NCBI GenBank assembly: GCA_017303475.1
Contig: JAFLBO010000001.1
Coordinates: 62,001 to 126,000, forward strand
Direction: 5' to 3'
From: Chitinophagales bacterium
GTDB lineage: Bacteria; Bacteroidota; Bacteroidia; Chitinophagales; Saprospiraceae
DNA length: 64,000 nt
Below, one piece after another: positions 1 through 8,984 of this stretch (position 1 is its first letter; each line of letters opens with the position of its first letter). The translations under genes and the position numbers were made by a program. Below the pieces are notes generated by a model. The model had not been told where the DNA came from. It did no database searches and saw only the letters and a list, made by a program, of their open reading frames with translations.

Positions 1-1235
1 TGGTAATCCGCTGTCTGGGGCCAGGGTATGCGCACCTGGAAGCCAATGGTAATTACGCGGAAGGCAAAGCTATCTGGGTTATTAAAGGCGCCAATTGCAC
101 CGTGGAAGGCATTGAGTTTTCCGGCTGTAAGGTGCCAGACCACAACGGCGCAGGCATCCGGCAGGAAGGACAGCACCTGACCCTCCGAAACTGCTTTTTT
201 CACCACAATGAAATGGGCATCCTGACTTCTAATGACGGGATCAGCGATTACATATTTGAGTCTTGCGAGTTTTCTTTTAACGGATTTGGCGACGGGTATT
301 CCCACAACATTTATGTAGGCTCAGTGAATAGCCTGACCATGCGTTACTGCTATTCCCACGATGCGCATGTGGGTCATTTGGTAAAAAGTCGAGCCAGATA
401 TAACTACTTGTATTACAACAGATTTACCTTGGAAAACGGCGATGGAAGTTATGAGGTAGACCTTCCCAACGGCGGGCGGGCATACCTCATCGGTAACCTG
501 ATCGAACAGGGTGTTAATTCTCAGAACACTGGTATTATTTCCTTTGCAGCAGAAAACCAGAACCATCCGGAGCAGGAAATCATACTTGCCCACAATACCA
601 TTGTGAATAACCGCACAAGTGGTCGTTTTGTACAGTTTTCCAACGGAATTGACCTGGTAAAAATGGTTAACAACCTGTTTGTAGGCGGCGGCACCTTGTT
701 GCAGGGAACGGCTACCGCGATAGATACAACACACAACCTACGTATAGTCCAAATTGCGGATGCCCAGCTGGTAGATCCGGCCAGTTACAACTACATGCCC
801 ACTCCGAATGCGCCCTGTATTAATGCAGGCACGCAGCCCGGGGAATATGAAGGGGTACCGCTCACGGCAACCTCAGCCTATCAGCACCCCATGGGCCATA
901 CCGCCCGGTGGTACACCGGCAGCGCTCCGGATGTAGGTGCGTACGAGTTTTTGACTTCGCCATATCGGAGTATTCCGGATCCCGGCAGTACCAGGGTACA
1001 AATTTTCCCCAACCCTGCCATAAAAGGCATGCCGGTTATGGTTCAATTCAGTGAACCGATGCTGCAGTCGGCACCAATGACTATTTGGGATTTGCAGGGC
1101 CGATTAATCCGTCAAAATAACCTGGAAAAAGGACAAACAACGGTAGAAATACCCACGGGAATGCTGTCGCCAGGATTATACCTGATTCAAATTTCGTCGT
1201 TGAACCAGCAGAGCTGGATAATGACGGTTTTGTGA
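1..1235 (+). CDS. Exported right-handed beta-helix protein with T9SS sorting domain (5'-partial)
   Basis: The reading frame is open from the left edge (first full codon at base 3), so the start lies outside the window; the first in-frame GTG at 102 is internal. About 410 codons are visible. The body (for example ANCTVEGIEFSGC, then HHNEMGI, FESCEFSFNG) has the repeated short N/G/F pattern of right-handed parallel beta-helix (pectate-lyase-like) proteins, and ends with 'DVGAYEF', common after such domains. The last ~75 residues form a T9SS type A sorting domain: QIFPNPA, then IWDLQGRLI, then SPGLYLIQI. Secretion through T9SS and attachment to the surface or release are inferred from that. The substrate is not predictable; a polysaccharide-binding or lyase role is possible. 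Confidence 0.8.
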   Translation, partial: VIRCLGPGYAHLEANGNYAEGKAIWVIKGANCTVEGIEFSGCKVPDHNGAGIRQEGQHLTLRNCFFHHNEMGILTSNDGISDYIFESCEFSFNGFGDGYSHNIYVGSVNSLTMRYCYSHDAHVGHLVKSRARYNYLYYNRFTLENGDGSYEVDLPNGGRAYLIGNLIEQGVNSQNTGIISFAAENQNHPEQEIILAHNTIVNNRTSGRFVQFSNGIDLVKMVNNLFVGGGTLLQGTATAIDTTHNLRIVQIADAQLVDPASYNYMPTPNAPCINAGTQPGEYEGVPLTATSAYQHPMGHTARWYTGSAPDVGAYEFLTSPYRSIPDPGSTRVQIFPNPAIKGMPVMVQFSEPMLQSAPMTIWDLQGRLIRQNNLEKGQTTVEIPTGMLSPGLYLIQISSLNQQSWIMTVL

Positions 1236-1452
1236 ATATTCAATATCCAATATCCAATGTCCAATGTCCAAGTGGTGCGCCTGTTGGGCATCAGCACATT
1301 TGTATGGTTTTTCTCGCCTGAATGGCGAGATCCTGATCACTCATTTGACAAGCAGGCGCAGACTGCCAGACAAATGTGCTTACACCAAACAGGCGTACCA
1401 CTTGGTTATTGGATATTGGTTATTGGACATTGGACATTGGATATTGGACATT
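1236..1452. repeat. Long inverted repeat of iterated 'TCCAATA/GTCCAAT' words
   Basis: Between two convergent genes. The left arm (about 1236-1303) iterates CCAATATCCAATGTCC, then AAGTGGTGCGCCTGTT and GCACATTTGT. The right arm (about 1370-1452) is its imperfect reverse complement: ACAAATGTGC, ACAGGCGTACCACTT, then iterated TATTGGACATTGG. A smaller hairpin (TCTCGCC/GGCGAGA) sits in the centre. It could fold into a cruciform or act as a bidirectional terminator. It belongs to the same style of element seen in several other gaps of this window. Confidence 0.8.
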
Positions 1453-1457
1453 TCCAT

Positions 1458-3149
1458 TCACATCCGTTCTATTTTTCCACTAAATATCTTTTTTCCATCA
1501 TTTACCGAAATCAAATACAAGCCCGGGCTCAAAGTGGTTTCCAGGTTGATTTCCTGTTGGTGGGCAGTCTGACGGAACAACTCCTGACCTTGCAGATTTC
1601 GGATGGAAATAAAGGCGTCAGCAGACGGGGATTCAGGTAGTTTCAGGGTAAATGCACCTGTGTTGGGGTTAGGAAAAACATCCAATTGGGTAGTTGCAGG
1701 CTCTTCACTATCAGTAATGCCGGAACGCATTTCGGTCAGAAACCCTCCCCTGGCATTGAAGGAATATCCTTCTTCCTCAAATCCATAAATATAGATGCCA
1801 TAGCCATAGACATTCCCCTGGTTGTCTAGCTCAATACAAGATCCGTAACCTGCATTTGAGATCCATTCGCAGCCATTTTCTCCTATAGTGCGAATGCCCA
1901 GAGGATTACCTTCAGTTGTGCTTATAGTTACGAGTGCATCAAAACAGCCATCAGATCCTATAGATTCAGAACCAAATTCAATAGTTGTGCTGGTTGTACC
2001 AGCCGTGTAGATATGCCCAAAATCATCCACTTTTACATCGTCAATGACATTGTAGTCTGTATTATTGATGATAAAAACAGGAGCGGAAGTACTCTCTTCA
2101 TTGATTTTAAGCACTACCCCGGCAATATTGGGTTTGAAATCCAAAATCGTATTGTTGTCTACTCTAATGTCGTCCTGCGCCCAAAGAGCAGTGTAAGCAT
2201 TCCCGAACATATCAATGTCTACAGCTACTACATTGGTAGCCGGGCCCACAGAACTGATTTTTTTGGCCCATTTGGTTGTGCCATCAGCATCTAAACCTGC
2301 TACAAAATAAGCGCCTTCAGGCTGAGCTGTGCCCAGCACTATACCCCCGGAAAATACAATCTGGTTGTTGAAAGTGCCCGTAATGACACTCTGCCCTGAT
2401 TCGTTCATAGCAAAGGCTTTAGCATATACCGGTTTATTGGATACGATTGGGAATATGGCATCCGTCGTTGCGCCGTTATCAGCGTTTGCATATGCCAACA
2501 CCATCCCTAACGAGGGCAGGTTGTTGTATTGAAAATTAGGCCCGAGATCAACTTGATCCGAATTATATCCCATGGAAACTACCACACGATTGTTGGGCGC
2601 CGCAGATATTCCGGTAACATCCAAAAATCCAAAGTCGCCTCCGTAAAAAGCCCTGGCCCATTTAGGTTGACCGGTATTATCAAATTTTGCCAGCAACACA
2701 TTGGTACAGGCAATTCCATTACAGCTTCCAGACACACTGATTCCATTGCCCAATTGTAGTTCATTTGCCGAGAAGGCGGTGGTCAGATAAACGCCATCTT
2801 CCTCTGGAGCAGTCAGATAAACGGTGGCACTAATATCATTCTCCAGGGTTTTTATCCAGTCAAGTTGACCGTTGGATTGGTATTTAGCCAGAAAAATGGT
2901 GGTCGTTTGCGCATTTGGACTGATCACCACTCCAGGTGCAAAAGTGCAGGGAGCAAAACATGAACCCGCAATATACACTTGTCCGCCCGGCGAAACCGCT
3001 ATGTCGGTAATAGCCAAATCAAGTTCGTCCGGCGAAACAGGCGCTGTGGAGGTAATCCCGTTGATCCACTCAATATCTGGTGTCACCAGCTGAGCAGAGG
3101 TAAACAATGACTGAAAAAGCAGGTAAGCAAGTAGAATGTTGTGTTTCAT
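1458..3149 (-). CDS. T9SS-sorted secreted protein, SBBP/propeller-like, paralogue A
   Basis: 563 aa. The signal peptide is MKHNILLAYLLFQSLFTSAQ. The body repeats blocks of the type 'VYIAGSC...', 'FLAKYQSNGQLDWIKTL', 'VLLAKFDNTGQPKWAR', typical of bacterial beta-propeller (SBBP-like) repeats. The C-terminus is a T9SS type A sorting domain: DVFPNPNTGAFTLKLP, then IRNLQGQELFRQ, then LSPGLYLISV. It is clearly paralogous along its whole length to the next gene upstream (3309-4994), with the same order of blocks and near-identical sorting domains. Function is unknown; a surface-exposed or secreted role is inferred. It lies 159 bp downstream of its paralogue, beyond a strong terminator, so it probably has its own promoter. 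Confidence 0.85.
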   Translation of the reverse strand: MKHNILLAYLLFQSLFTSAQLVTPDIEWINGITSTAPVSPDELDLAITDIAVSPGGQVYIAGSCFAPCTFAPGVVISPNAQTTTIFLAKYQSNGQLDWIKTLENDISATVYLTAPEEDGVYLTTAFSANELQLGNGISVSGSCNGIACTNVLLAKFDNTGQPKWARAFYGGDFGFLDVTGISAAPNNRVVVSMGYNSDQVDLGPNFQYNNLPSLGMVLAYANADNGATTDAIFPIVSNKPVYAKAFAMNESGQSVITGTFNNQIVFSGGIVLGTAQPEGAYFVAGLDADGTTKWAKKISSVGPATNVVAVDIDMFGNAYTALWAQDDIRVDNNTILDFKPNIAGVVLKINEESTSAPVFIINNTDYNVIDDVKVDDFGHIYTAGTTSTTIEFGSESIGSDGCFDALVTISTTEGNPLGIRTIGENGCEWISNAGYGSCIELDNQGNVYGYGIYIYGFEEEGYSFNARGGFLTEMRSGITDSEEPATTQLDVFPNPNTGAFTLKLPESPSADAFISIRNLQGQELFRQTAHQQEINLETTLSPGLYLISVNDGKKIFSGKIERM

Positions 3150-3250
3150 AATATTGAGATGTTTGTTCGCTCTTGTTGAAAACCCATGGCTTTACGTAAG
3201 CAATGAGGCTTTAAACAAGCTTTTATCCCGAAGACATCCTACTATAAAAA

Positions 3251-3282
3251 AAGGTTGGTATTTTCAAAAAAATACCAACCTT
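3251..3282 (-). terminator. Intrinsic terminator of paralogue B
   Basis: A perfect 14-bp stem (AAGGTTGGTATTTT, 3251-3264, and its complement, 3269-3282) with a 4-nt loop. On the minus strand a run of seven T follows at once. It lies 27 bp beyond the stop codon of the 3309-4994 gene, which it should terminate. Confidence 0.85.
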
Positions 3283-3308
3283 CTCTAACATTTTCTGCAA
3301 TTATGTAC

Positions 3309-4994
3309 TCAAATGATTTGAATTTTGCCGCGATAAATTCGCTTGCCATCTGTAACAGTAATCAGATACATGCCTGCACTGAGCGATGTTTCCAGCCTGA
3401 TTTCCTGTTGATTGGCCAACTGACGGAATACTTCCTGCCCTTGCGTATTGGAAATGGAAATAAGCGCATCCGATGAAGGTACTTCCGGAAGCTTCAGCGT
3501 GAAAACACCAGCACAAGGGTTGGGGAACAATTCAACATTTCCCCAGTGCAAATCTGAAGTTGAGGCCATGGTGGTAAGGAACTTTGTGACAAAACCTCCT
3601 CTACCATTGGCACTAAACCCGTCTTCATTAAAACTGAACAGAAAGCCTCCGGCGCCAACTAAATTCCCTTCTAAACCAAACCCAAGGCAGGATCCATAAT
3701 ATTCATTGGCAAAAGCCTCGCAGCCTGCACCGCCTACAGTACGGGCGCTAATAGGAAGTCCGTCTTGATTGGTTTCGGTAATAAATCCGTCTACACAGCC
3801 ATCGGGTACCACCTGATTATCTCCATAAGTGATAGTTGCACTGGTGTATCCTGCTGTATAAATGATTCCCCATGGGTGGATGGCTACATCCATGATGGCA
3901 TAGTCATCGGTATCGTACGGAATGAAAACCGGAATAGAAAAACTGCTGCCCTGAAGTTTCAAAACAGCGCCTGCATAACTGGTGTTTATACTTAAAATGT
4001 TGCCGTCATCAAGCTTGAGATCTGTACTGGCATCAATAGCCAGATAGGCTGCACCTTCTTCGTCCATATCAGCTGCTAAAATATCTGCATAATCGCTGGA
4101 GCTGATTTTTTTTATCCAAAGTACTTCGCCGGTAGCATTCAGTCCAACTGCGAAATTGGCGCCATTGGGTAGGTTGGTGGTCAGTGTCGTGCCGTTGGAG
4201 AACGTGATCTGGTCGAAAAAGGAGCCAACCATGACACCCTGACCACTGCTGTTGTAGGCCATCAATTGGCTGGTTGGGCTGCTTTCAGAGACGCCCGGAA
4301 ACTTTACATCTGTTGTAGTGCCGGTATTAGCGTCAAAAAACGACAACAAAAAGCCGGTTTCCTGTTGAGTATTATCAACAAATCCAGGGCCGAGATCCAG
4401 TAATTCTGTGTCGTAATTAATCAAGGCCGCCATTTTCCCGCTGCCAGCCTGCTCAATACCTGAAACCTGGAAGAAACTCCCGGAGTCGCCCTTGTATGTT
4501 TTGGCCCAAAGTGTTTCACCTGCCGGCCCAAATTTGGCCAGCAAAACCTCATTGCAAGCGGCTCCGGTACAGGTTTTATTGACGGTAATGTTGTTACCCA
4601 AGGCAACACTTGGAACAGAAAAGGAAGTTGCCAGATAAACGCCATCAACTGAAGGCGCCACAATATGCATAGGATGTTCGCCAATAGTGCCAAGATCCTT
4701 TACCCACTCAAACACGCCGTTGGCATCATATTTGGCAATGAAATAGGACAGGCCGCCAGCCTCAGGTATCACAGCCACTCCCTGGGCAAACGCACAGGGC
4801 GCCGTGCAAAATCCAGCCACGTATATTTCAGTGCCAGGACTCACTGCCACATCCATGATCTGCATCCCCAGATCTTCCGGAGAGTCGGCAGCGGATTGGA
4901 TGGTGCTTAACCATTTTAAATCTGGACCGACAGATTGCGCGCTAAGGGTAAGGGAAAGCAGGAAAAAAAGATAGGTTAGGTAGTTGTGTTTCAT
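3309..4994 (-). CDS. T9SS-sorted secreted protein, SBBP/propeller-like, paralogue B
   Basis: 561 aa. The signal peptide is MKHNYLTYLFFLLSLTLSAQ. It has the same architecture as its tandem neighbour: repeated 'IYVAGFC', 'YFIAKYDANGVFEWVK', 'VLLAKFGPAGETLWAK' blocks and a T9SS sorting domain (ELFPNPCAGVFTLKLP, SNTQGQEVFRQ, LSAGMYLITV). The duplication must be old enough for about half the residues to differ while the sorting domains stay close. The starting ATG is immediately followed by the signal peptide, so the start is well fixed. Specific function is unknown. Confidence 0.85.
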   Translation of the reverse strand: MKHNYLTYLFFLLSLTLSAQSVGPDLKWLSTIQSAADSPEDLGMQIMDVAVSPGTEIYVAGFCTAPCAFAQGVAVIPEAGGLSYFIAKYDANGVFEWVKDLGTIGEHPMHIVAPSVDGVYLATSFSVPSVALGNNITVNKTCTGAACNEVLLAKFGPAGETLWAKTYKGDSGSFFQVSGIEQAGSGKMAALINYDTELLDLGPGFVDNTQQETGFLLSFFDANTGTTTDVKFPGVSESSPTSQLMAYNSSGQGVMVGSFFDQITFSNGTTLTTNLPNGANFAVGLNATGEVLWIKKISSSDYADILAADMDEEGAAYLAIDASTDLKLDDGNILSINTSYAGAVLKLQGSSFSIPVFIPYDTDDYAIMDVAIHPWGIIYTAGYTSATITYGDNQVVPDGCVDGFITETNQDGLPISARTVGGAGCEAFANEYYGSCLGFGLEGNLVGAGGFLFSFNEDGFSANGRGGFVTKFLTTMASTSDLHWGNVELFPNPCAGVFTLKLPEVPSSDALISISNTQGQEVFRQLANQQEIRLETSLSAGMYLITVTDGKRIYRGKIQII

Positions 4995-5020
4995 GATATA
5001 GCGGATGATTTAATGGCAAA

Positions 5021-5047
5021 TCAACAAGTTAAAAATGGACTTGTTGA
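5021..5047 (-). terminator. Probable terminator of folP
   Basis: A 9-bp stem (TCAACAAGT, 5021-5029, with ACTTGTTGA, 5039-5047) 32 bp downstream of the folP stop. The following T-run on the minus strand is short, so the terminator is weak or only partly functional. Confidence 0.4.
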
Positions 5048-5078
5048 ATCATACGACCTGAATTTTGGCCAAATTTGG

Positions 5079-5906
5079 TCAATCCTGCAATAATTGCCAA
5101 AGTGTAATGACTTCCCGGGCTTCGCGTACATCATGTGCGCGCAAAATGCATGCGCCTTGTTGAAGAGCCACCATGTGCAGGGCGGTAGTGCCGTTGAGGG
5201 CATTTTCAGGTTTAACCCCCAACGCCTTGCAGATCATGGATTTTCGGGAAATGCCAGCCAATACCGGTAATCCTGTAACGGTTCCGAACGTATGCAGTTG
5301 CCTCAGCAAAGTATAGTTGTGCGCCACCGTTTTGCCAAATCCAAATCCTGGGTCTAATATGATGTCTTTTACCCCGACAGCCCTTAGCCTGGCTGTTTTT
5401 TCAATAAAATAATCTAACACCTCAGTCACAACGTCTTCATAATGAGGATGTTGCTGCATGGTTTGCGGGGTGCCCTGCATATGCATCAGAATGTATGGGG
5501 TTTGCAACCTGCCCGCAGTGGCAAACAACTCAGGATCCAGGGAACCGCCGGATATGTCGTTAATAATGTGTGCGCCGGCGTTAATAGCGGCTTCAGCCAC
5601 CGGGGCGCGCCAGGTATCTATGGATAAAATAGATTCCGGAAATCGTTGTAGAATGCCCGTTACAGCAGGTAAAACACGGCGCATCTCTTCTGCTTCAGGC
5701 ACTTCTGCTGCACCAGAACGCGAGGATGCGCCACCCAAATCCAGTATAGTTGCACCTTCCTGCAACATCTTTTCCGCCTGCTGAAATATGGCGTCGGCAT
5801 GGCTGTACTTCCCGCCATCAAAAAAGGAATCGGGGGTGAGGTTGAGAATGCCCATTACCACCGGCATTGATAAATCCAGCAGCCGGCCCTTACATAATAT
5901 GGTCAT
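5079..5906 (-). CDS. folP: Dihydropteroate synthase
   Basis: 275 aa, usual length for the family. It condenses 6-hydroxymethyl-dihydropterin diphosphate with p-aminobenzoate in cytoplasmic folate synthesis. Diagnostic segments in order: MGILNLTPDSFFDGGKY (pterin-binding start), DLGGASSRSGA (usual DxGGxSTRPGA loop, here with SS), SIDTWRAPVAEAA, INDISGG, ILDPGFGFGKT, and GISRKSMI near the C-terminus. The start overlaps the upstream small gene (5903-6187) by 4 nt, so the two are probably co-translated. Confidence 0.95.
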   Translation of the reverse strand: MTILCKGRLLDLSMPVVMGILNLTPDSFFDGGKYSHADAIFQQAEKMLQEGATILDLGGASSRSGAAEVPEAEEMRRVLPAVTGILQRFPESILSIDTWRAPVAEAAINAGAHIINDISGGSLDPELFATAGRLQTPYILMHMQGTPQTMQQHPHYEDVVTEVLDYFIEKTARLRAVGVKDIILDPGFGFGKTVAHNYTLLRQLHTFGTVTGLPVLAGISRKSMICKALGVKPENALNGTTALHMVALQQGACILRAHDVREAREVITLWQLLQD

Positions 5907-6187
5907 TTCGACTTGTTGGGAAAAAGTTTGCGCAACAAGGTCACCGGAGAAAAATCAGAAGGAGAAAAAGTTGACTCTAAAAACACCAGCTTCAGTCGCC
6001 TGCTGGCACTCGAAACAGCAATTAATAAAGCATTTCTGCCCTCATCATGTACTTTTTGGATGGAGTCCAGACGCCAGTCATTAGGTTGGGCGCTTTCTTC
6101 CGGATGGTCAGTATGGGCGTCAGCCAGATGATATCCCTTAGCCTCCAGGTTTCTTAAGGCATCAGAAACAGATTGATTTTGTTGCAT
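5903..6187 (-). CDS. Small conserved-looking protein upstream of folP
   Basis: 94 aa, unrecognised. It starts MQQNQSVSDALRNLEAKGYH and ends in a basic tail (KLFPNKSK). No signal peptide or membrane segment. The ATGA overlap with folP (4 nt) argues that it is a real translated gene in a two-gene operon. Nothing in the sequence reveals its role. Confidence 0.6.
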   Translation of the reverse strand: MQQNQSVSDALRNLEAKGYHLADAHTDHPEESAQPNDWRLDSIQKVHDEGRNALLIAVSSASRRLKLVFLESTFSPSDFSPVTLLRKLFPNKSK

Positions 6188-6334
6188 GGTTCAATTGTAC
6201 GAACGTTCGGTAATGGTTGGCAGATTGTTTTCTCATATCAGTCTCAAACACCCTAACACAAATTTAGTTTTCAAAGCAAAAGAACGAATTAAACCCCATT
6301 CCCGTTTCCTCATGTCGGTATTAATTTTCCACAC

Positions 6335-6387
6335 CCACTCACTCACTCACTCACTCATTCACTCATTCACTCACTCACTCATTCACG
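6335..6387. repeat. CACT/CATT microsatellite-like tract
   Basis: About 50 bp of iterated CACTCACT and CATTCACT words immediately beyond the exporter gene's stop codon. Similar ACACTCAAACACTC words flank the tyrS and DUF4293 starts. Otherwise the gap 6188-6382 shows no gene. Confidence 0.85.
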
Positions 6388-8659
6388 TACCCAATTCCAG
6401 CTGCTCCTTCACCAACTGATAATAGGCTCCGCGTTTTTGCGTCAGCTCCTGGTGCGTTCCCTGTTCAATCACTTCCCCTTTATCCAGTACTACAATGTTG
6501 TCGGCATTGCGCACCGTACTGAGTCTGTGGGCCACAATAACCACTGTTTTGCCAAAGAAGGCAGTTTCCAGGTTCCGCATGATCACTTTTTCATTGTGCG
6601 CATCAAGAGCATTGGTGGCCTCGTCAAAGAAAATATATTGCGGGTTTTTATACAGAGCTCTGGCAATGAGTAAACGTTGTTTCTGTCCCTGACTCAAACC
6701 TGTTCCGTCCTGCCCCACCTTGGTATTGTAGCCCAATGGCAGGCCCTCGATAAAGTTTTGAATATTAGCGGTTTTGGCTGCTTCCAATAGCTTCACCCGG
6801 TCAATGTTTTCCACACCAAGTGCGATGTTTCGGGCAATGGTGTCGTTAAATATAAAGCCATCCTGCATCACCACCCCGCAGCTGGAGCGCCAAGCCCGTG
6901 GAATAAAACTGTCGAGGCTTAAATCATTGAGTCTGACGCTACCTTCCTGTGGCGTATAAAAGTGAAGCAACAGTTTGAGCAAGGTGGTTTTACCTGATCC
7001 CGAGGTTCCTACAATTGCCGTGGTTTTACCGTGTGGAAAATGCAGATTCAGGTGCTTGAGTACCCAGGGATCGTGCGGACCGCCATACCTGAACGACACA
7101 TTCTGCATGCTTAAGTCGCTGTTTTTGGGCAGCTCGCTCACCTTGGCGTCTTCATTGGCGGTTTCATCAGCTCGTTCGTGAACTTCGTTCATCCGCTCCA
7201 GACTTATTTTGGCTTCCTGCGCGTGCAGGAGAAACTGCACCAGCGATTCCAGTGGAGCATTCATGTGCCCGATGATGTATTGTACGGCCAGCATGGCGCC
7301 CAAACTCATCTGATTGTTGATCACAGCCTGTGCGGCTAATACAGAGATCACAATGTTTTTGCCTTCATTGATAAAGGCTGCACCGGCGCGTTGGGATTGA
7401 TCGGTAGACAAATACTGCACATTGACCCGGAAAAGTCGCGCCTGAATCCGTTCCCAGGCCCAGCGTTTTTGGCGTTCGGCGTTGTGCAGCTTGATTTCCT
7501 GCATGCCGTTTACCAACTGAATCAGAGCGTTCTGATTTTCGGCCATTTGCTCAAAGCGGCGGTAATCCAGGGAGCGCCTCCGTGCCATAAATAACCAAAC
7601 CCAGCCAAAATAACCAAGCGCGCCAAGGCTGAAAACCGCAAAAATCAGTGGACTATAAAACAATAAAACCCCGCTGAAAACCACCAGATTGACCAGCGAA
7701 AACAGTGTAACCAGCGAGGAAGAAGTGAGAAAACGCTCCACCCGCTCATTGTCGTAAATCCGTTGCAGCAAATCGCCCGTCATTTTCGCATCGAAGTACG
7801 ACATAGGCAGGCGCATCAGTTTGAGCAGAAAATCGGATACCAGATTGATATTGATCCTGGTGCCTATATGCAGCAAAATCCAGCCTCTAATAAACTCCAC
7901 AGCTACTTGGCTGATAAACAAAACTGCCTGGGCGATTAAAATCAGGTATACAAACTCAAGATTCCGTAATTGTACTCCTTTGTCTACCAGCGCCTGCATC
8001 AAAAAGGGGAAAACGAGCTGGATGATACTGCCCAACAACAAGCCCACCCCCAACTGCCAGATGAGTCCGCGATGCTGAACCACGTAAGGCCACAGAAACT
8101 TGAACCCGGAGCGATTGGTTTTTTCGCCATCACGTTTGTAGAATTCCGGGGTAGTTTCCAGGAGTAGCAGGATACCCTGTGGCTCGGTATTTACCACATC
8201 ACTGATCCAGCCATTGAGAAAATCCTGCTCTTTCATCTGGGATTTTCCATTGGCAGGATCCGCAACAAACACGTTACCGCCGGAGATTTTATACACCACT
8301 ACAAAGTGATCCTGTTTCCAATGCGCTACACAGGGCAAAGGAATATCCTTGGAAAGCCGGTCAAAACTGGTTTTAACCCCTAAAGTGCGGAATCCAATTT
8401 TCTCGGCTGCTTCTGCGATTCCAGCCAGCGATGCACTCACCTTGTCGGTATGTGATAGCTGACGCAAATATTCAATGGAATAGTAGCGACCATAGTGCCG
8501 CCCGATCATGCGCAGACAGGCAGCGCCACAATCAGAGGAATCGTATTGTTTATCAAACGGAAATTTATCCACGATGCCGATTGGGGTAACGGGGTTCGGT
8601 GCAAAAATAGGATTTACCTGCGGTAGTAAAAATCCTTGCACGTTTTTGACCCGGAACAT
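6383..8659 (-). CDS. Peptidase-containing ABC transporter (PCAT, C39 family)
   Basis: 758 aa with the start taken at the ATG at 8657-8659. The open frame runs further upstream to 8944 only because it reads through an intergenic repeat, giving low-complexity RHPRHPRSK, so that extension is rejected. The N-terminal C39 protease has C44 (DCGAACL), H118 (QDHFVVVY) and D134 (VADPANG). A six-helix exporter domain follows, then an ATPase with Walker A VGTSGSGKTTLL (~550), signature LSQGQKQRLLIARAL and Walker B IFFDEATNALD. Such proteins cleave double-glycine leaders and export peptides through the inner membrane. No HlyD partner or leader-peptide gene is adjacent, so the cargo is unknown. Confidence 0.9.
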   Translation of the reverse strand: MFRVKNVQGFLLPQVNPIFAPNPVTPIGIVDKFPFDKQYDSSDCGAACLRMIGRHYGRYYSIEYLRQLSHTDKVSASLAGIAEAAEKIGFRTLGVKTSFDRLSKDIPLPCVAHWKQDHFVVVYKISGGNVFVADPANGKSQMKEQDFLNGWISDVVNTEPQGILLLLETTPEFYKRDGEKTNRSGFKFLWPYVVQHRGLIWQLGVGLLLGSIIQLVFPFLMQALVDKGVQLRNLEFVYLILIAQAVLFISQVAVEFIRGWILLHIGTRININLVSDFLLKLMRLPMSYFDAKMTGDLLQRIYDNERVERFLTSSSLVTLFSLVNLVVFSGVLLFYSPLIFAVFSLGALGYFGWVWLFMARRRSLDYRRFEQMAENQNALIQLVNGMQEIKLHNAERQKRWAWERIQARLFRVNVQYLSTDQSQRAGAAFINEGKNIVISVLAAQAVINNQMSLGAMLAVQYIIGHMNAPLESLVQFLLHAQEAKISLERMNEVHERADETANEDAKVSELPKNSDLSMQNVSFRYGGPHDPWVLKHLNLHFPHGKTTAIVGTSGSGKTTLLKLLLHFYTPQEGSVRLNDLSLDSFIPRAWRSSCGVVMQDGFIFNDTIARNIALGVENIDRVKLLEAAKTANIQNFIEGLPLGYNTKVGQDGTGLSQGQKQRLLIARALYKNPQYIFFDEATNALDAHNEKVIMRNLETAFFGKTVVIVAHRLSTVRNADNIVVLDKGEVIEQGTHQELTQKRGAYYQLVKEQLELGT

Positions 8660-8689
8660 AGATGAAAACCTCACTTTTGTGTTTTTGAA

Positions 8690-8970
8690 CGCGGGTGGGA
8701 ACGCGGATTTTTTGGAACGCGGATGACGCGGATGACGCGGATTTTTTAGACTGCCTTCGGCAGCTTTTTGTTTGATAACTGAACATTTTGGCTGCAGCAA
8801 AGACCTAAATTGCCGAAGGCAATTTTCAAAATCCGCGTCATCCGCGTCATCCGCGTTCCAAAAAAATCCGCGTTCAAACCCGCGTTCAAAAATAAAAATC
8901 CGCGTCATCCGCGTCATCCGCGTTCCAAAAAATCCGCGTTCCAAAAAAATCCGCGTTCTAACCCGCGTTT
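8690..8970. repeat. Inverted and direct repeats of 'CCGCGTCATCCGCGTTCC' words
   Basis: This fills the 325-bp divergent gap between the exporter and hemF. The left arm (about 8698-8763) carries GGAACGCGGATGACGCGG words and ends in a small CTGCCTTCGGCAG hairpin. The right arm (about 8811-8876) is the reverse complement, beginning with an ATTGCCGAAGGCAAT hairpin. A further direct copy of the right-arm words covers 8880-8968 and ends 16 bp before the hemF ATG. The arms are concentric around about 8787. Confidence 0.85.
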
Positions 8971-8984
8971 AAAAATCGTGTTTC

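Noticed and set aside
8660..8944. N-terminal extension of the C39 exporter
   Set aside because: It translates the intergenic CCGCGTCATCCGCG repeat into RHPRHPRSK-type low complexity; the ATG at 8659 fits the family.
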